Assembly: GCA_905235745.1 (NCBI GenBank)
Contig: CAJOMN010000008.1
Coordinates: 1-64,000 of the forward strand
Length of the DNA: 64,000 nucleotides
Reading direction: 5' to 3'
From: an uncultured Lachnospiraceae bacterium
GTDB taxonomy: Bacteria > Bacillota > Clostridia > Lachnospirales > Lachnospiraceae
Each line of letters opens with the position of its first letter. The first letter of the stretch is position 1. Positions 33,957-43,337 of the stretch are shown one piece after another. The notes beneath the pieces were generated by a model, which was not told where the DNA came from, did not search any database, and saw only the letters and a list, made by a program, of their open reading frames with translations. A program made the translations under genes and the position numbers.

Positions 33957-34250
33957 TCAGTTATTAAGCTTGTCAAAATGATATTCCAGCATCTTAGCGA
34001 CCTCATCGACACTTGTACCGTCGGGCACGATCACCGCAGTGCCCATCTCGACATCCCACCTGAATACAAGATTATAGGGATCGTTCTGTATAATATACTG
34101 AATATCTTCTCCATCCATCTGGATGATCCTGCCATCAAGATCCCCCTCTATGCTCTTCATGAGCATTATGAATCCGTCAAGTTCATCCCGATAATCGTGC
34201 TTGATAAAGATCCAATTATCTTCGATCGATGTGATCTCATACCCCATCAT
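33957..34250 (-). CDS. Hypothetical protein, 97 residues
   Basis: I do not recognise this protein. It is acidic, without signal peptide or membrane segment, and looks like a small alpha/beta domain (WIFIKHDY, GRIIQMDGEDIQYIIQ, LVFRWDVEMGTAVIV) with a C-terminal helix. It starts 17 bases after the EAL/HDOD gene and ends just before the terminator, so the two probably form a bicistronic operon and may act together. Tandem ATG codons at 34250 and 34247 leave the exact start open. Confidence 0.65.
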   Translation of the reverse strand: MMGYEITSIEDNWIFIKHDYRDELDGFIMLMKSIEGDLDGRIIQMDGEDIQYIIQNDPYNLVFRWDVEMGTAVIVPDGTSVDEVAKMLEYHFDKLNN

Positions 34251-34267
34251 AAGCGTTCCGGCACCTG

Positions 34268-35509
34268 TCAGGACTTACTGCCATCTTCTGCGCCGAACAG
34301 ATCTCTGTACCATGAAAGCGCATCAACGTATGCGTCATACACGGGGGCTTCGTTAATATTGTACAGGATCATCTGTCTGGAGATCTCGGACCAGGATGCC
34401 GTCTCGTAATTTACAATAAAATCATATACCTTGGCCATATCACCCTTTTTCTCAACAAGGGCATCCGTAATCTCTTTGGATACATTGACCATCTTCAAAG
34501 CTTCGGTCATCGGCTTGTCAAGTATGATATCAAGAACCGAGAACAGCCCCATCAGGAACAGCTCCGAAGACAGGGAAGCCATCTCGAAGACAGGTGCAAG
34601 ATTTTCGGCAAGTTTGGCACGAAGGAGTGACAGTCTTGTAATCTCATTGGGCTTGTCCGCGCACAGTTCGTGCGATACTACCGCATTGATCCATTTCTTG
34701 AGTTCTTTCTGTCCGAGCATCGCCGCCGCGTGTCTGATCGAAGTAATCTCGGAGTTGATCGACATATGATTGACCATACGGAGAAGTTCGATAACAAGCG
34801 CCGTATCCCTTCCGATGATATCCGCTGCCTTTGTGAGCTCAAAGTCAGGATTGTTGACCATCTTCAGCAGTTCGATATAGTTGACCTTAAGTGGGGATAC
34901 CTTGGTCTTCCCTTTTGTGACCGGAAGTCTGTAGAAATCCCCCTCATAGAGTGAATAGGCCTTCCCTTTTGCAAGTTCTTCGAAGTCTTCAAGCGAATCG
35001 ACATTTACCGCGATAAGTTCTATCTGCGGATAAACCTTGGTGAAGAAGTTCTTGGCAGCCGTCATATTGAGCTTCTTGTAATCAAGCATAATATAATCGA
35101 GAAGCTTCAGTATCGGACCGTATTCCTCAAACTGTTCTATCGCAAGCTTTCTGATGCAGAGCTTATATCCCATGAACTTGAGCTGCTGCAGCCTCTTTAT
35201 ATACATCTCCTCTGCCGGAACATTATGATCGAACAGCAGGACAACCTTGCCGGGCGGCATTGAGCAGACTTCTTCGATCGGAGAGAACATTGAGATCTTG
35301 GACAGCTCAACAAACACCTCCTGGTTATCGGCAAGCGTTCCCGCTCCGAGGCTTTCCACAACCTCAAGTCCGAGTATGGAACCGGCTCCGTCCAAAGAAC
35401 CTGTTCCGAGCATGCTCGGATTACGCAGATAATTCTTTTTCTGGGCAAACAGCGAATACGCCCTTACCGCTGTATTTTCATCAAATAAAGGAATTAATGT
35501 CGCAAGCAT
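34268..35509 (-). CDS. Degenerate EAL plus HDOD signalling protein (YuxH type)
   Basis: The 413-residue protein has the YuxH layout: residues 1-200 are an EAL-like barrel without the catalytic E-A-L or E-G-V-E-T signatures (only remnants such as IMLDYKKLN), and residues about 200-400 are an HDOD domain (LLKMVNNPDFELTKAADIIG, ALVIELLRMVNH, SIRHAAAMLG). It should not hydrolyse c-di-GMP but could bind it or act as an adaptor. GGAGGAG precedes the ATG. It lies beside two EAL-domain membrane proteins, suggesting a shared signalling pathway. Confidence 0.87.
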   Translation of the reverse strand: MLATLIPLFDENTAVRAYSLFAQKKNYLRNPSMLGTGSLDGAGSILGLEVVESLGAGTLADNQEVFVELSKISMFSPIEEVCSMPPGKVVLLFDHNVPAEEMYIKRLQQLKFMGYKLCIRKLAIEQFEEYGPILKLLDYIMLDYKKLNMTAAKNFFTKVYPQIELIAVNVDSLEDFEELAKGKAYSLYEGDFYRLPVTKGKTKVSPLKVNYIELLKMVNNPDFELTKAADIIGRDTALVIELLRMVNHMSINSEITSIRHAAAMLGQKELKKWINAVVSHELCADKPNEITRLSLLRAKLAENLAPVFEMASLSSELFLMGLFSVLDIILDKPMTEALKMVNVSKEITDALVEKKGDMAKVYDFIVNYETASWSEISRQMILYNINEAPVYDAYVDALSWYRDLFGAEDGSKS

Positions 35510-35601
35510 TTTGTCTCCTCCTTATAATGCGCCGATTGCGCGGCACAAGATGCCTTTACTATAATAATATCAGATATTGAGTGAAATTAAAACTTTTATT
35601 T

Positions 35602-37497
35602 TTACGCCGTATTCTCCTGCAGGAACCTGATATAAGCCGACTTGCTGAGCGGCTTCGAGTAATAGAATCCCTGTATCTCATCAACGCCCATGGAAGTAAA
35701 AGAATCCGCCATTTCCACCGTTTCAACCCCTTCGACAAGTACTTTCAGATTCATGTTCTTGAGCATTTTTATCATATTCTTGATGATAACATGATTCCCG
35801 CCTTTTTCCTCCAAAATGACAAAGGCTCTGTCAAGCTTTACTATGCCGAGCGGAAGCTGGGCTATCCTCATAAGGTTGGAGTAACCGGTTCCGAAATCAT
35901 CAAGCGCCAGTGAAAATCCGTTCTGTGCAAGCCTCGTTATGTTGGTATATATCTTCGACTGGGAGTACCCGCTTGCGGTTTCCGTTATCTCAAGGTTTAC
36001 CTTTGACGGGTTAACGTCGTATTTACGGGCAAGATCTATCACTTCATCGGCAAGATCGCTGCGAAGGCACTGCATTACCGACAGATTTATCTCGATATAA
36101 TCAACTCCGAGCTGCGCGAAGTCGGGAGATGCAATGAATTTTATAACTTCTTCGAGTACAAATCTTCCTATCGCATGGATCGCTCCGCTCTTTTCGGCAA
36201 GCGGAATGAACAGCTGCGGTGAAATATATCCGTACTTCGGATCACGAAGCCGCAAAAGCGCCTCGGCGGACCTGAACTTTCCGGATCCGGTATCGTATAT
36301 CGGCTGGTAAAATACGGAAAAATAATGGTTGGCAAGTGCCCTGTCGATTATCATCGACATCTCCATCTTCATTGAGAATTCTTGTGTTCCGGTAATAGTT
36401 GCCGCTGACACAACGCTTTCGGAAGCGCCCGATATGTCAAGATCGGATATCAGCATGAACAATGACCCGATATCCGAAACGTCGTCCGGGCATTTGACCA
36501 GACATGTATTAATGGCAAGATCGAAATCGACAGTCTCCATTTTAATGTTCCGGCTGATAGAATACGAGATCTCATCGGCGATCTCCCGCGCATGCTCAAA
36601 GTTCTTCCGTGACAGCTCTATGGCAAATTTGCCGTCGCCGTTATAGTAGCACATGAACTGGGCATGATATTTCATCATAATGCCGAATATCTCATCCGAA
36701 ACCTCGCCCATCATCCGCAGCATTTCATCATATCCTAACAACCGGATTGCGTACTTAAAGTTGATGATGCTGATCAGAATGAGTTCCATATGCTTGCCTG
36801 TCTTGAAATTGATATTCATGTCTTCGGCAAACACTTTGTATGTATGCATTCCCGTAGACAGATCAACGGATTCCTCCACTCTTCTGTTGATGAGAACAAG
36901 CATCAATACACAGACGGCAACGCAAAAACAGACGATATCAAACTGATTCTGCACTGCCGCGGCTGCCAGCCCCGCCGATACGATAACGGCCGGCATCAGT
37001 AACACACAGAATTTTTTCCGGTCAACCCTGTATATGTTAATGCACAAAAACAAAAGCGCCATGAGAATATATATCGCGAAAATGATAAATATGAGATAGC
37101 GCTCAAACGATACGGGGACAAACAGGCCCGCAACAAGTACCGCGACATTTACTGCGACCGGAGAAGCGATAAGTGCGATGTCGGTCTTAAGCTTCGGCAG
37201 TTTATGCCACATATTTGACGAGGCAATAGCATACATAAAATAGAAGAACGGGATTGTGGCAACAAACAGATAGAACGCAAAATCCACAGCGATAAGTACC
37301 GTTTCGGATACCGCTTCATATCCTGCAAGGCCGATCCTTACCGAATCAAATACCGATGAGGCGATCGTGGCCGCAACGAGCGCTGTCATGATGTGCGCCC
37401 TGCTCGTGCCGTGAACGCTCATCCTGAAATAAAAGGCTGCGATAACCGCCAGTATAATAATTGCACAAAAATCATACGCTGCTACTTGCGAACCCAT
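35602..37497 (-). CDS. Membrane GGDEF(degenerate)-EAL phosphodiesterase, intact active site
   Basis: A 631-residue protein: about seven membrane helices (1-205), a GGDEF-like domain whose signature reads NGDGKF and so is not a cyclase, and an EAL domain (about 385-631). The EAL residues needed for c-di-GMP hydrolysis are all present: E412 (EALL), N471, E503 (EITE), D533-D534 (DDFGTG), K554, E589 (EGVET) and Q609. I choose the ATG at 37497, behind GAGG and AGGTG, which follows the upstream stop by 5 bases. The upstream neighbour is its degenerate paralogue. Confidence 0.88.
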   Translation of the reverse strand: MGSQVAAYDFCAIIILAVIAAFYFRMSVHGTSRAHIMTALVAATIASSVFDSVRIGLAGYEAVSETVLIAVDFAFYLFVATIPFFYFMYAIASSNMWHKLPKLKTDIALIASPVAVNVAVLVAGLFVPVSFERYLIFIIFAIYILMALLFLCINIYRVDRKKFCVLLMPAVIVSAGLAAAAVQNQFDIVCFCVAVCVLMLVLINRRVEESVDLSTGMHTYKVFAEDMNINFKTGKHMELILISIINFKYAIRLLGYDEMLRMMGEVSDEIFGIMMKYHAQFMCYYNGDGKFAIELSRKNFEHAREIADEISYSISRNIKMETVDFDLAINTCLVKCPDDVSDIGSLFMLISDLDISGASESVVSAATITGTQEFSMKMEMSMIIDRALANHYFSVFYQPIYDTGSGKFRSAEALLRLRDPKYGYISPQLFIPLAEKSGAIHAIGRFVLEEVIKFIASPDFAQLGVDYIEINLSVMQCLRSDLADEVIDLARKYDVNPSKVNLEITETASGYSQSKIYTNITRLAQNGFSLALDDFGTGYSNLMRIAQLPLGIVKLDRAFVILEEKGGNHVIIKNMIKMLKNMNLKVLVEGVETVEMADSFTSMGVDEIQGFYYSKPLSKSAYIRFLQENTA

Positions 37498-37502
37498 AAC
37501 AC

Positions 37503-39428
37503 CTACCTCATCAGGATAAACCTGATAAGCTCCTTCTTGTCGAGAGGTCTGCAGTATTGATACCCCTGCAGATATTTGCATCCAAGATCAATGAGGCTCT
37601 TCTCCATCTCTTCGTTCTCCACTCCGACCGCGACCGCATCAATACCCATATCCGCGATCATTCTGAGACTGCCTCCGAATATTGCCGAATTCTCCGGCTT
37701 AAGACCTTCTTTGACAAATGTCCTGTCTAATTTTATCCCTGACAGCGGCATACCGGCAATACGTTCCAGTTCGAATACCCCGGCGCCGAAATCATCCATG
37801 AATATTATGAAACCCAACCGGGCAAGCGCCTCTACGTTAGCCTTCATGTCCTCAAAAGCTTCCTTGCTCTCCACATCCGTTATATTAAAGCATATATTCT
37901 TCGGCTGCACGTTATAGCTGTCAACCGTTGACAAAAGAACAGTCACAAGATCGTCCCACATACACTGGACCGGAGAGAGATTGATCTCGACATATTCAAG
38001 ACCGAGAAGCAGAAACTCCGACATTGATATGAATTTACAAACATCCTCAATGACAAACGTGGTGATGGCATGTATCGAACTTGTTTTCTCGGCTTCTGTT
38101 ATCAGCATATTCGGATTTATCTGTCCGAATTCCGGATCATTGAGCCGCAGGAAAGCTTCCGCCCTGATGAACCTGTTTTCTTCCACAGAATAGACCGGCT
38201 GGTATTGAAGGCTGAACAGGTGCTCCGTAAATGCCCTGTCTATAATCCTATAGATATCGCGCTGTAGTTCAAACCGCTTCTTGTCGAACAGTTTCTCGGC
38301 ATACCGCAGTTCCCCGCTGTATGCTTCGGCTTCCAGCATTCCGTCGATTGCAAGCAGGAAATCCGGACTGTCGACATCATGCGGACAGGCGATGAAGCAA
38401 ACGTTGTTCATAACCTTTAGGGTCATCTCATCCATCTCGACCTCGGAAGCCAGTATTGCATTTATCTCCTGTGCGATCGTCATATGCCGGTCCGCATAAC
38501 GTTCATCGCATATGACTGCAAACCTTCCCCCGCCAAGATAGTACAGATCGGCATCGATACGGTTATCCTTTGCCCATTTGTCAAGCCTTGATGCCGTATC
38601 GGAGATGATCGTCTGCATCGGGAAGAATCCGAGCATCTCTATAAGCGTGCCGTAATTGGTCATAACGGACATGGTTACGCCAATCGGTGCATTAAGCGCA
38701 TAATACTTGTTGATGTCCTGCACAAACGCATTCATGGAAAACAGACCCGTTGACGCATGCATCCTTTCTTCAGGGGACTGGACGCCAAATACCACGAGCA
38801 GGAATGAAACCGCCGTGGTGAACATCTGGATATAGTATTCGGGTCTTAATCCCTGCACGATGCTTGCCGCGATCATCATTACAAACACCATCAGGATGCT
38901 GATGATCTTACGGAACGTAAAGAACTTTCTGTACCTTATAACCTCGATGTAGCTTACAACTACATACGCATATGCTATGGCATACAGACTGTAGAACGCG
39001 ATGCCTCTCTGATAGAATCCGTTCCCGTCTATATAGAAGATGATCTTCGTAAACGGGTTGACCACAACAGCAGCCACGGTCATTATGACTGCGGGAATGC
39101 AGTAGAGAGCTGTCAGTATACGGCTTTCCCTGACCCTGTACCATATCCCGATCATTGCCAGCAACAGGCCGCAGAAAATCACGGAAGTAAACGTTGTTCC
39201 CAAAACAGTCACCAGATTGGTAATATACTTCCACACTACATATCCCGGCCCCATTATTTCAAGGATGTGACCCGCAAGATCCGCTGCCGTTGAAATTGTA
39301 ATATCCACTATAAGCGCAAGAGCCCATCTGTTGACGCGCCCTCTTGTCATATTGCGGATATAGAGAGATACGATTATGAGCGCCTCAACTACAAGCGCGC
39401 AACAATCGAAATATACAAAACTACTCAC
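37503..39428 (-). CDS. Membrane GGDEF-EAL protein, both domains degenerate
   Basis: The 641-residue protein has the same design as the next gene: about seven membrane helices (1-215), a GGDEF-like domain with LGGGRF, and an EAL domain (about 385-641). Catalytic residues are lost: the Glu of EITE is Asn515, the Glu of EGVET is Val601, and EAL reads EAF. N483, D545-D546 and K566 remain. It is likely a c-di-GMP binder, a sensor, or a partner of its intact paralogue. It overlaps telA by 8 bases. Confidence 0.87.
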   Translation of the reverse strand: MSSFVYFDCCALVVEALIIVSLYIRNMTRGRVNRWALALIVDITISTAADLAGHILEIMGPGYVVWKYITNLVTVLGTTFTSVIFCGLLLAMIGIWYRVRESRILTALYCIPAVIMTVAAVVVNPFTKIIFYIDGNGFYQRGIAFYSLYAIAYAYVVVSYIEVIRYRKFFTFRKIISILMVFVMMIAASIVQGLRPEYYIQMFTTAVSFLLVVFGVQSPEERMHASTGLFSMNAFVQDINKYYALNAPIGVTMSVMTNYGTLIEMLGFFPMQTIISDTASRLDKWAKDNRIDADLYYLGGGRFAVICDERYADRHMTIAQEINAILASEVEMDEMTLKVMNNVCFIACPHDVDSPDFLLAIDGMLEAEAYSGELRYAEKLFDKKRFELQRDIYRIIDRAFTEHLFSLQYQPVYSVEENRFIRAEAFLRLNDPEFGQINPNMLITEAEKTSSIHAITTFVIEDVCKFISMSEFLLLGLEYVEINLSPVQCMWDDLVTVLLSTVDSYNVQPKNICFNITDVESKEAFEDMKANVEALARLGFIIFMDDFGAGVFELERIAGMPLSGIKLDRTFVKEGLKPENSAIFGGSLRMIADMGIDAVAVGVENEEMEKSLIDLGCKYLQGYQYCRPLDKKELIRFILMR

Positions 39429-40494
39429 CTTTCAGACTTTCCCTACTGACCTCCAATAGTTTTTCCTTCATTTCCGTCTCTATCCTTCCGAGCTCTTCCT
39501 CAGCTGCCTGTCTCTTCGCCCTTCCGTCGGACTGGATCTTCATTACTTCATCAAATGTTTCTATAAGCATCTGGTTGGTCGTTGTAAGCGTTTCAATATC
39601 CACGATTCCTCTCTCGCTTTCCCTTGCTGATTCGATCGATGCGGTCTTGAGAGCTTCCGCGTTCTTCTTGAGAAGCTCGTTGGTCATATCGGTGACCTCA
39701 CGCTGGGCTCTTGCGGCATCCTGCGAGTGATCGAGTCCGATGGCGATGACCATCTGGCTCTTCCACAGAGGGATCGTATTAACAAGCGTTGACTGAATCT
39801 TCTCGGCCATTATAGTATCATTACTCTGTATCAGCCTGATCTGCGGAGCCATCTGCATGGAAATATTCCGCGTCAGTTCGAGGTCGTATATCTTCTTTTC
39901 GAACCTTTCGATCATTGAAGAGTAATCCCTTGCCGCCTGTGTATCCTCCTGCAGTCCCGTCTCGTCAGCCTTTGCGAGAAGGCGCGGCAGTTCAACGTTC
40001 TTGGCTTCTTCGAGCTTTTTCTTGCCTGCGATTATGTACAGGCTCAGCTGCTTGAAATAATCAAGGTTTTCATCATACATTTTATCAAGCATGGCGACAT
40101 CCTTGAGAAGAACCTGCTGGTGTCCCTCCATCGCCTTGCATATATTGTTGACATTTACCTCGGCCTTGTCATATTTTGCCTTGAGCGAGATCATCTGGTT
40201 CTGGCCTTTTCTGAACAGGCCCCGGATACCGCCCTTCTCCTCTTCAACCGAGAAATCCTTAAGCTCGGTAACAACGTTTGAAAGCATCGTGCCGATCTCG
40301 CCCATGTCTTTTGTCTTGACGCTCTTTAATGCCCCCTCGGAAAAATCGGCAACATTCTTCTGTGCGGCAGCGCCGTACTGAAGCACGAACTGGGAATCCC
40401 TTATATCGATCTGGGACATGTACTGTTCAACCTGTGCATTATCCTCGGCGGAAAGATCCCCCTCTGCAACCTGAACCTCAAACTCTTCACTCAT
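39421..40494 (-). CDS. TelA-family (toxic anion resistance) protein
   Basis: A 357-residue, largely helical coiled-coil protein of the TelA/KlaA family. Typical parts are LSLYIIAGKKKLEEAK, QMAPQIRLIQSND, INTIPLWKSQM-type and IGLDHSQDAARAQREVTDMT. The family is linked to tellurite and cell-envelope stress, but the biochemical role is unknown. I choose the ATG at 40494 behind AGGAGA rather than the frame start 20 codons upstream. It follows xpaC by 13 bases, a standard pairing. Confidence 0.93.
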   Translation of the reverse strand: MSEEFEVQVAEGDLSAEDNAQVEQYMSQIDIRDSQFVLQYGAAAQKNVADFSEGALKSVKTKDMGEIGTMLSNVVTELKDFSVEEEKGGIRGLFRKGQNQMISLKAKYDKAEVNVNNICKAMEGHQQVLLKDVAMLDKMYDENLDYFKQLSLYIIAGKKKLEEAKNVELPRLLAKADETGLQEDTQAARDYSSMIERFEKKIYDLELTRNISMQMAPQIRLIQSNDTIMAEKIQSTLVNTIPLWKSQMVIAIGLDHSQDAARAQREVTDMTNELLKKNAEALKTASIESARESERGIVDIETLTTTNQMLIETFDEVMKIQSDGRAKRQAAEEELGRIETEMKEKLLEVSRESLKGE

Positions 40495-40507
40495 TGTATG
40501 TCTCCTT

Positions 40508-41809
40508 TCAAATAATAGAGTTATTGTCGCCCCCGGACAGACCCTTCTGGGCAAGTACCGTCTTTAGAACCTGTGCGTCGGTCGTAACATCCAGCACAGA
40601 ATCCTTGAACAGCTTGTTCAAAAGCTTACTCATGGCAGAATTGATAGTATCAAGAGTGTTTTCTATATCCTGCTTCGCTTCTTCTATCTCCTTACCGGGT
40701 TCGCTGACACTGTCGTAATCCCTGTACGCCTCGACAAGCTTTGCCGCAGTCGGGAGATAATAATCCATCAGCTCACCGATCCTGGACATCTGTTCCGGAT
40801 GTTCCCTTACGCTCCTGAATATCTCCCGCAGAAGCTTCTCAAATCTGTCAAGCTTGGCGGATATTTCCACGCCGGGTATGTCGGCGTTAAGCTCATGAAA
40901 ACGGGAAATGTACTCGTTGCCTTCCCTGATCATCGCCGACAGCTTAGCTGACTCTTCCGCGGAAAGTGTCGGGAACTCCTGCTCATCCTCATAACGGCCC
41001 GAAGTATCGAATATCTCCTGCGATGGTCTCGTCTCCAGCTCCAGATAATGATTGAACACTTCGTCGGTTAATATAAATGTTCTGCCTTTACCGTCAAGAT
41101 GTCCCTGCGGAAAATAACCGGCTTTAAGTATCTTCTTAAGCTCCCTGACAACCTTTCTCTCGCTTTTACCCGTTGATGCCGCGAGGATACTGATATCAAT
41201 ATACTGCCTCTTTCCTATGATCTCGACATAGCGTGCGGCTGTCCTTGACAGTTTATCCTGCCTGATACCGGAGGAGAGCATGCATCCGGACAGACCGGCT
41301 ATGATCACCGGTACGATAAAAGAGGCACTTGCGGCACCGGATGTTATGACTCCGATAAGTGCCATGACCGCAAATACTCCGGAACCCATTCCCCCGAGGA
41401 TTGTTTTGACGGTAGCCGGAGCCGATCCTACATCCCTGTACGGAAATGCCAGCTCGGTCGCCTGCCTCCTGCGGGCGGATGAACGCCTTGCTTTTCTGGC
41501 AAGTTCTCTTTCCTGTTTCTCCCGCTCCATCTGCTGCCTTACGCGTTCTCTTTCGGCATGCAGTGTTCTTTGGGCCTGCGCTGTTCTGGTATTTCCGGAA
41601 AAATCCTCTTTCCTCTCGGAAAGAGGGACGGCGTTCGGGCTTACGTTGCCAATGGCACTGTTCATCCTGTCCCCGACACCGTCAAGAAAATTATCCACAC
41701 TTTTAACTATGACATCATTCAGATATGACCAGTTATTATTCTCCATTCCCTCGGTAAATGCCCGCTCAAACTCTTTACCGATATTGTTCTTTTTATTGTT
41801 ATCGGACAT
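40508..41809 (-). CDS. XpaC-like protein (5-bromo-4-chloroindolyl phosphate hydrolysis family)
   Basis: The 433-residue protein has an Arg/Glu-rich region (about 85-115), two membrane helices at about 133-175, and a soluble C-terminal half with a winged-helix-like segment (ISILAASTGKSERKVVRELK) followed by helices. XpaC is usually encoded beside TelA, as here, and its enzymatic name is historical; the true role is unclear. It overlaps the lipoprotein gene by 11 bases. Confidence 0.85.
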   Translation of the reverse strand: MSDNNKKNNIGKEFERAFTEGMENNNWSYLNDVIVKSVDNFLDGVGDRMNSAIGNVSPNAVPLSERKEDFSGNTRTAQAQRTLHAERERVRQQMEREKQERELARKARRSSARRRQATELAFPYRDVGSAPATVKTILGGMGSGVFAVMALIGVITSGAASASFIVPVIIAGLSGCMLSSGIRQDKLSRTAARYVEIIGKRQYIDISILAASTGKSERKVVRELKKILKAGYFPQGHLDGKGRTFILTDEVFNHYLELETRPSQEIFDTSGRYEDEQEFPTLSAEESAKLSAMIREGNEYISRFHELNADIPGVEISAKLDRFEKLLREIFRSVREHPEQMSRIGELMDYYLPTAAKLVEAYRDYDSVSEPGKEIEEAKQDIENTLDTINSAMSKLLNKLFKDSVLDVTTDAQVLKTVLAQKGLSGGDNNSII

Positions 41810-43274
41810 CTGCCATCTCTTCCTTCCGGCCGTGTGTAAGAACCGGTTTTAATCTGTCGCACTCGCCTGCGGGAATGACTTCCTCTTCCCCGGTTATCTC
41901 CCGCAATGCCCCTGTTGTACTGTTGAAGGCAACAAGCATTTCCTCTCTGCCTGTATTTTCTTTGTTGACATACAGACGATAGAACACATCAGCCGAACCG
42001 TCTGCTCTTGCAACAAAGCCTTCATATGCCACTGCCTGAACCACAGCTTGTGCCACATAATCCTCGGCAAGTGATCTTACCTTCGCCTCAAGCGCCGAGC
42101 TTGTTGTTATGTCACACAGTGACAGTGCGTCATACATATTCATCGTTCTGCGCTTTGATTTATCATAATTATATGTGAATATGGAAACAGCGGTGTTTCC
42201 GTCGTCACGAAATGATTCGATAACAGTCGCTATCTGAACGCACTCCTCCGTGGTTACCGGATACGAGCATATCCTGTGCCAGGTCTCGCGGCTGTCCGGC
42301 TGGTCGGCATATTCCGTTACCTCACGGGTGATCCTGGAGTTAAGATCCTCCATACCCGGAACATGCTCCTGAAACGATCTGAAATACAATATCTCATCAA
42401 CCTGACCGTACTTTTCGTCTCCTTCGTCGTACAGGTCATACCCGTATTCCTGCCTGAGGATACCTGCGAACGGTATGCCGTTCATTTTGTCGGAAGTCAG
42501 ACTGTCGGCGGGACGGGCTCCTGTGATCTCATATTCAAACAACGCTGACGATGTAGTGTCCCTCGTGTTACTTCTCATCGTATATATAAAGCTTACAGTC
42601 TCATCACCCGATTCCGAATCGACAAGCGCGACTTCCATTTCCATCGTGCCGTCAGAGTATTGTGTCGCGTCCCTCAGCTCCATTGCCGATGTTCCGCGGT
42701 CCGACACACGGAACCGGTATTCAAGATTATTGCTGATCTCCATATAAGGGCCTTCATCATCCGAGGTTCTGACAGTCTCCGGCATCTGGGGCATCTGACG
42801 CATTTTCCCGAACATGGCATACATTACATCAACGGTTGTATCTGGGTCGCCATCGATAGTACCGCCCAACTGAACAAATCCCGGAACCCTGTCATAATAA
42901 CTGACTGCATACAGGTATATGCAGTTCCACATGAATTCCGGGTCTTTATCCGTATATGCCTTGAGAAGATCGACGCATGCCATATTGATCGCGTCGCACA
43001 ATTCAGCCATCTTCACAATGTTCTCGGAAGGCTCCTCAATGTCCAGCTTTACGGATGTTTTCACTGCCGTGTCTGTCGTACTGTCGGTGTTATCCTCTTC
43101 ATCGGAAGAATATCCGTCGCCGGTGCTGCTGATGATAACCGCCCCTTCCTGCAGGGGATCGACTTTCCCGAACCTGGTTTTGGGGACCGTTTCTTCTTCG
43201 CATGCAGTAAGAAAAGTCATCAGAACCAGACAGATGACAGTATATACACTGAATATCTTTCGGGAAACCTTCAT
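41799..43274 (-). CDS. Lipoprotein of unknown function, 491 residues
   Basis: The N-terminus MKVSRKIFSVYTVICLVLMT ends in the lipobox LTAC, then an acidic Ser/Thr/Asp-rich linker, so the protein is anchored outside the membrane. The rest reads as two alpha/beta regions; the C-terminal part (ADGSADVFYRLYVNKENTG) resembles PepSY- or NTF2-like domains only vaguely. I choose the ATG at 43274 behind GGAG over a TTG eight codons upstream. It is first in the run lipoprotein-xpaC-telA-EAL-EAL and could be the outer sensor of that system. Confidence 0.75.
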   Translation of the reverse strand: MKVSRKIFSVYTVICLVLMTFLTACEEETVPKTRFGKVDPLQEGAVIISSTGDGYSSDEEDNTDSTTDTAVKTSVKLDIEEPSENIVKMAELCDAINMACVDLLKAYTDKDPEFMWNCIYLYAVSYYDRVPGFVQLGGTIDGDPDTTVDVMYAMFGKMRQMPQMPETVRTSDDEGPYMEISNNLEYRFRVSDRGTSAMELRDATQYSDGTMEMEVALVDSESGDETVSFIYTMRSNTRDTTSSALFEYEITGARPADSLTSDKMNGIPFAGILRQEYGYDLYDEGDEKYGQVDEILYFRSFQEHVPGMEDLNSRITREVTEYADQPDSRETWHRICSYPVTTEECVQIATVIESFRDDGNTAVSIFTYNYDKSKRRTMNMYDALSLCDITTSSALEAKVRSLAEDYVAQAVVQAVAYEGFVARADGSADVFYRLYVNKENTGREEMLVAFNSTTGALREITGEEEVIPAGECDRLKPVLTHGRKEEMADVR

Positions 43275-43337
43275 CAAGTCTTCTCCATTTCTCCGCAATT
43301 CAAGTCCCGCTTTGTATAACCCTTTTATTGTAACACA

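Noticed and set aside
34268-35509. Active c-di-GMP phosphodiesterase
   Set aside because: The EAL half lacks the catalytic EAL, EITE and EGVET residues, so it is treated as degenerate.
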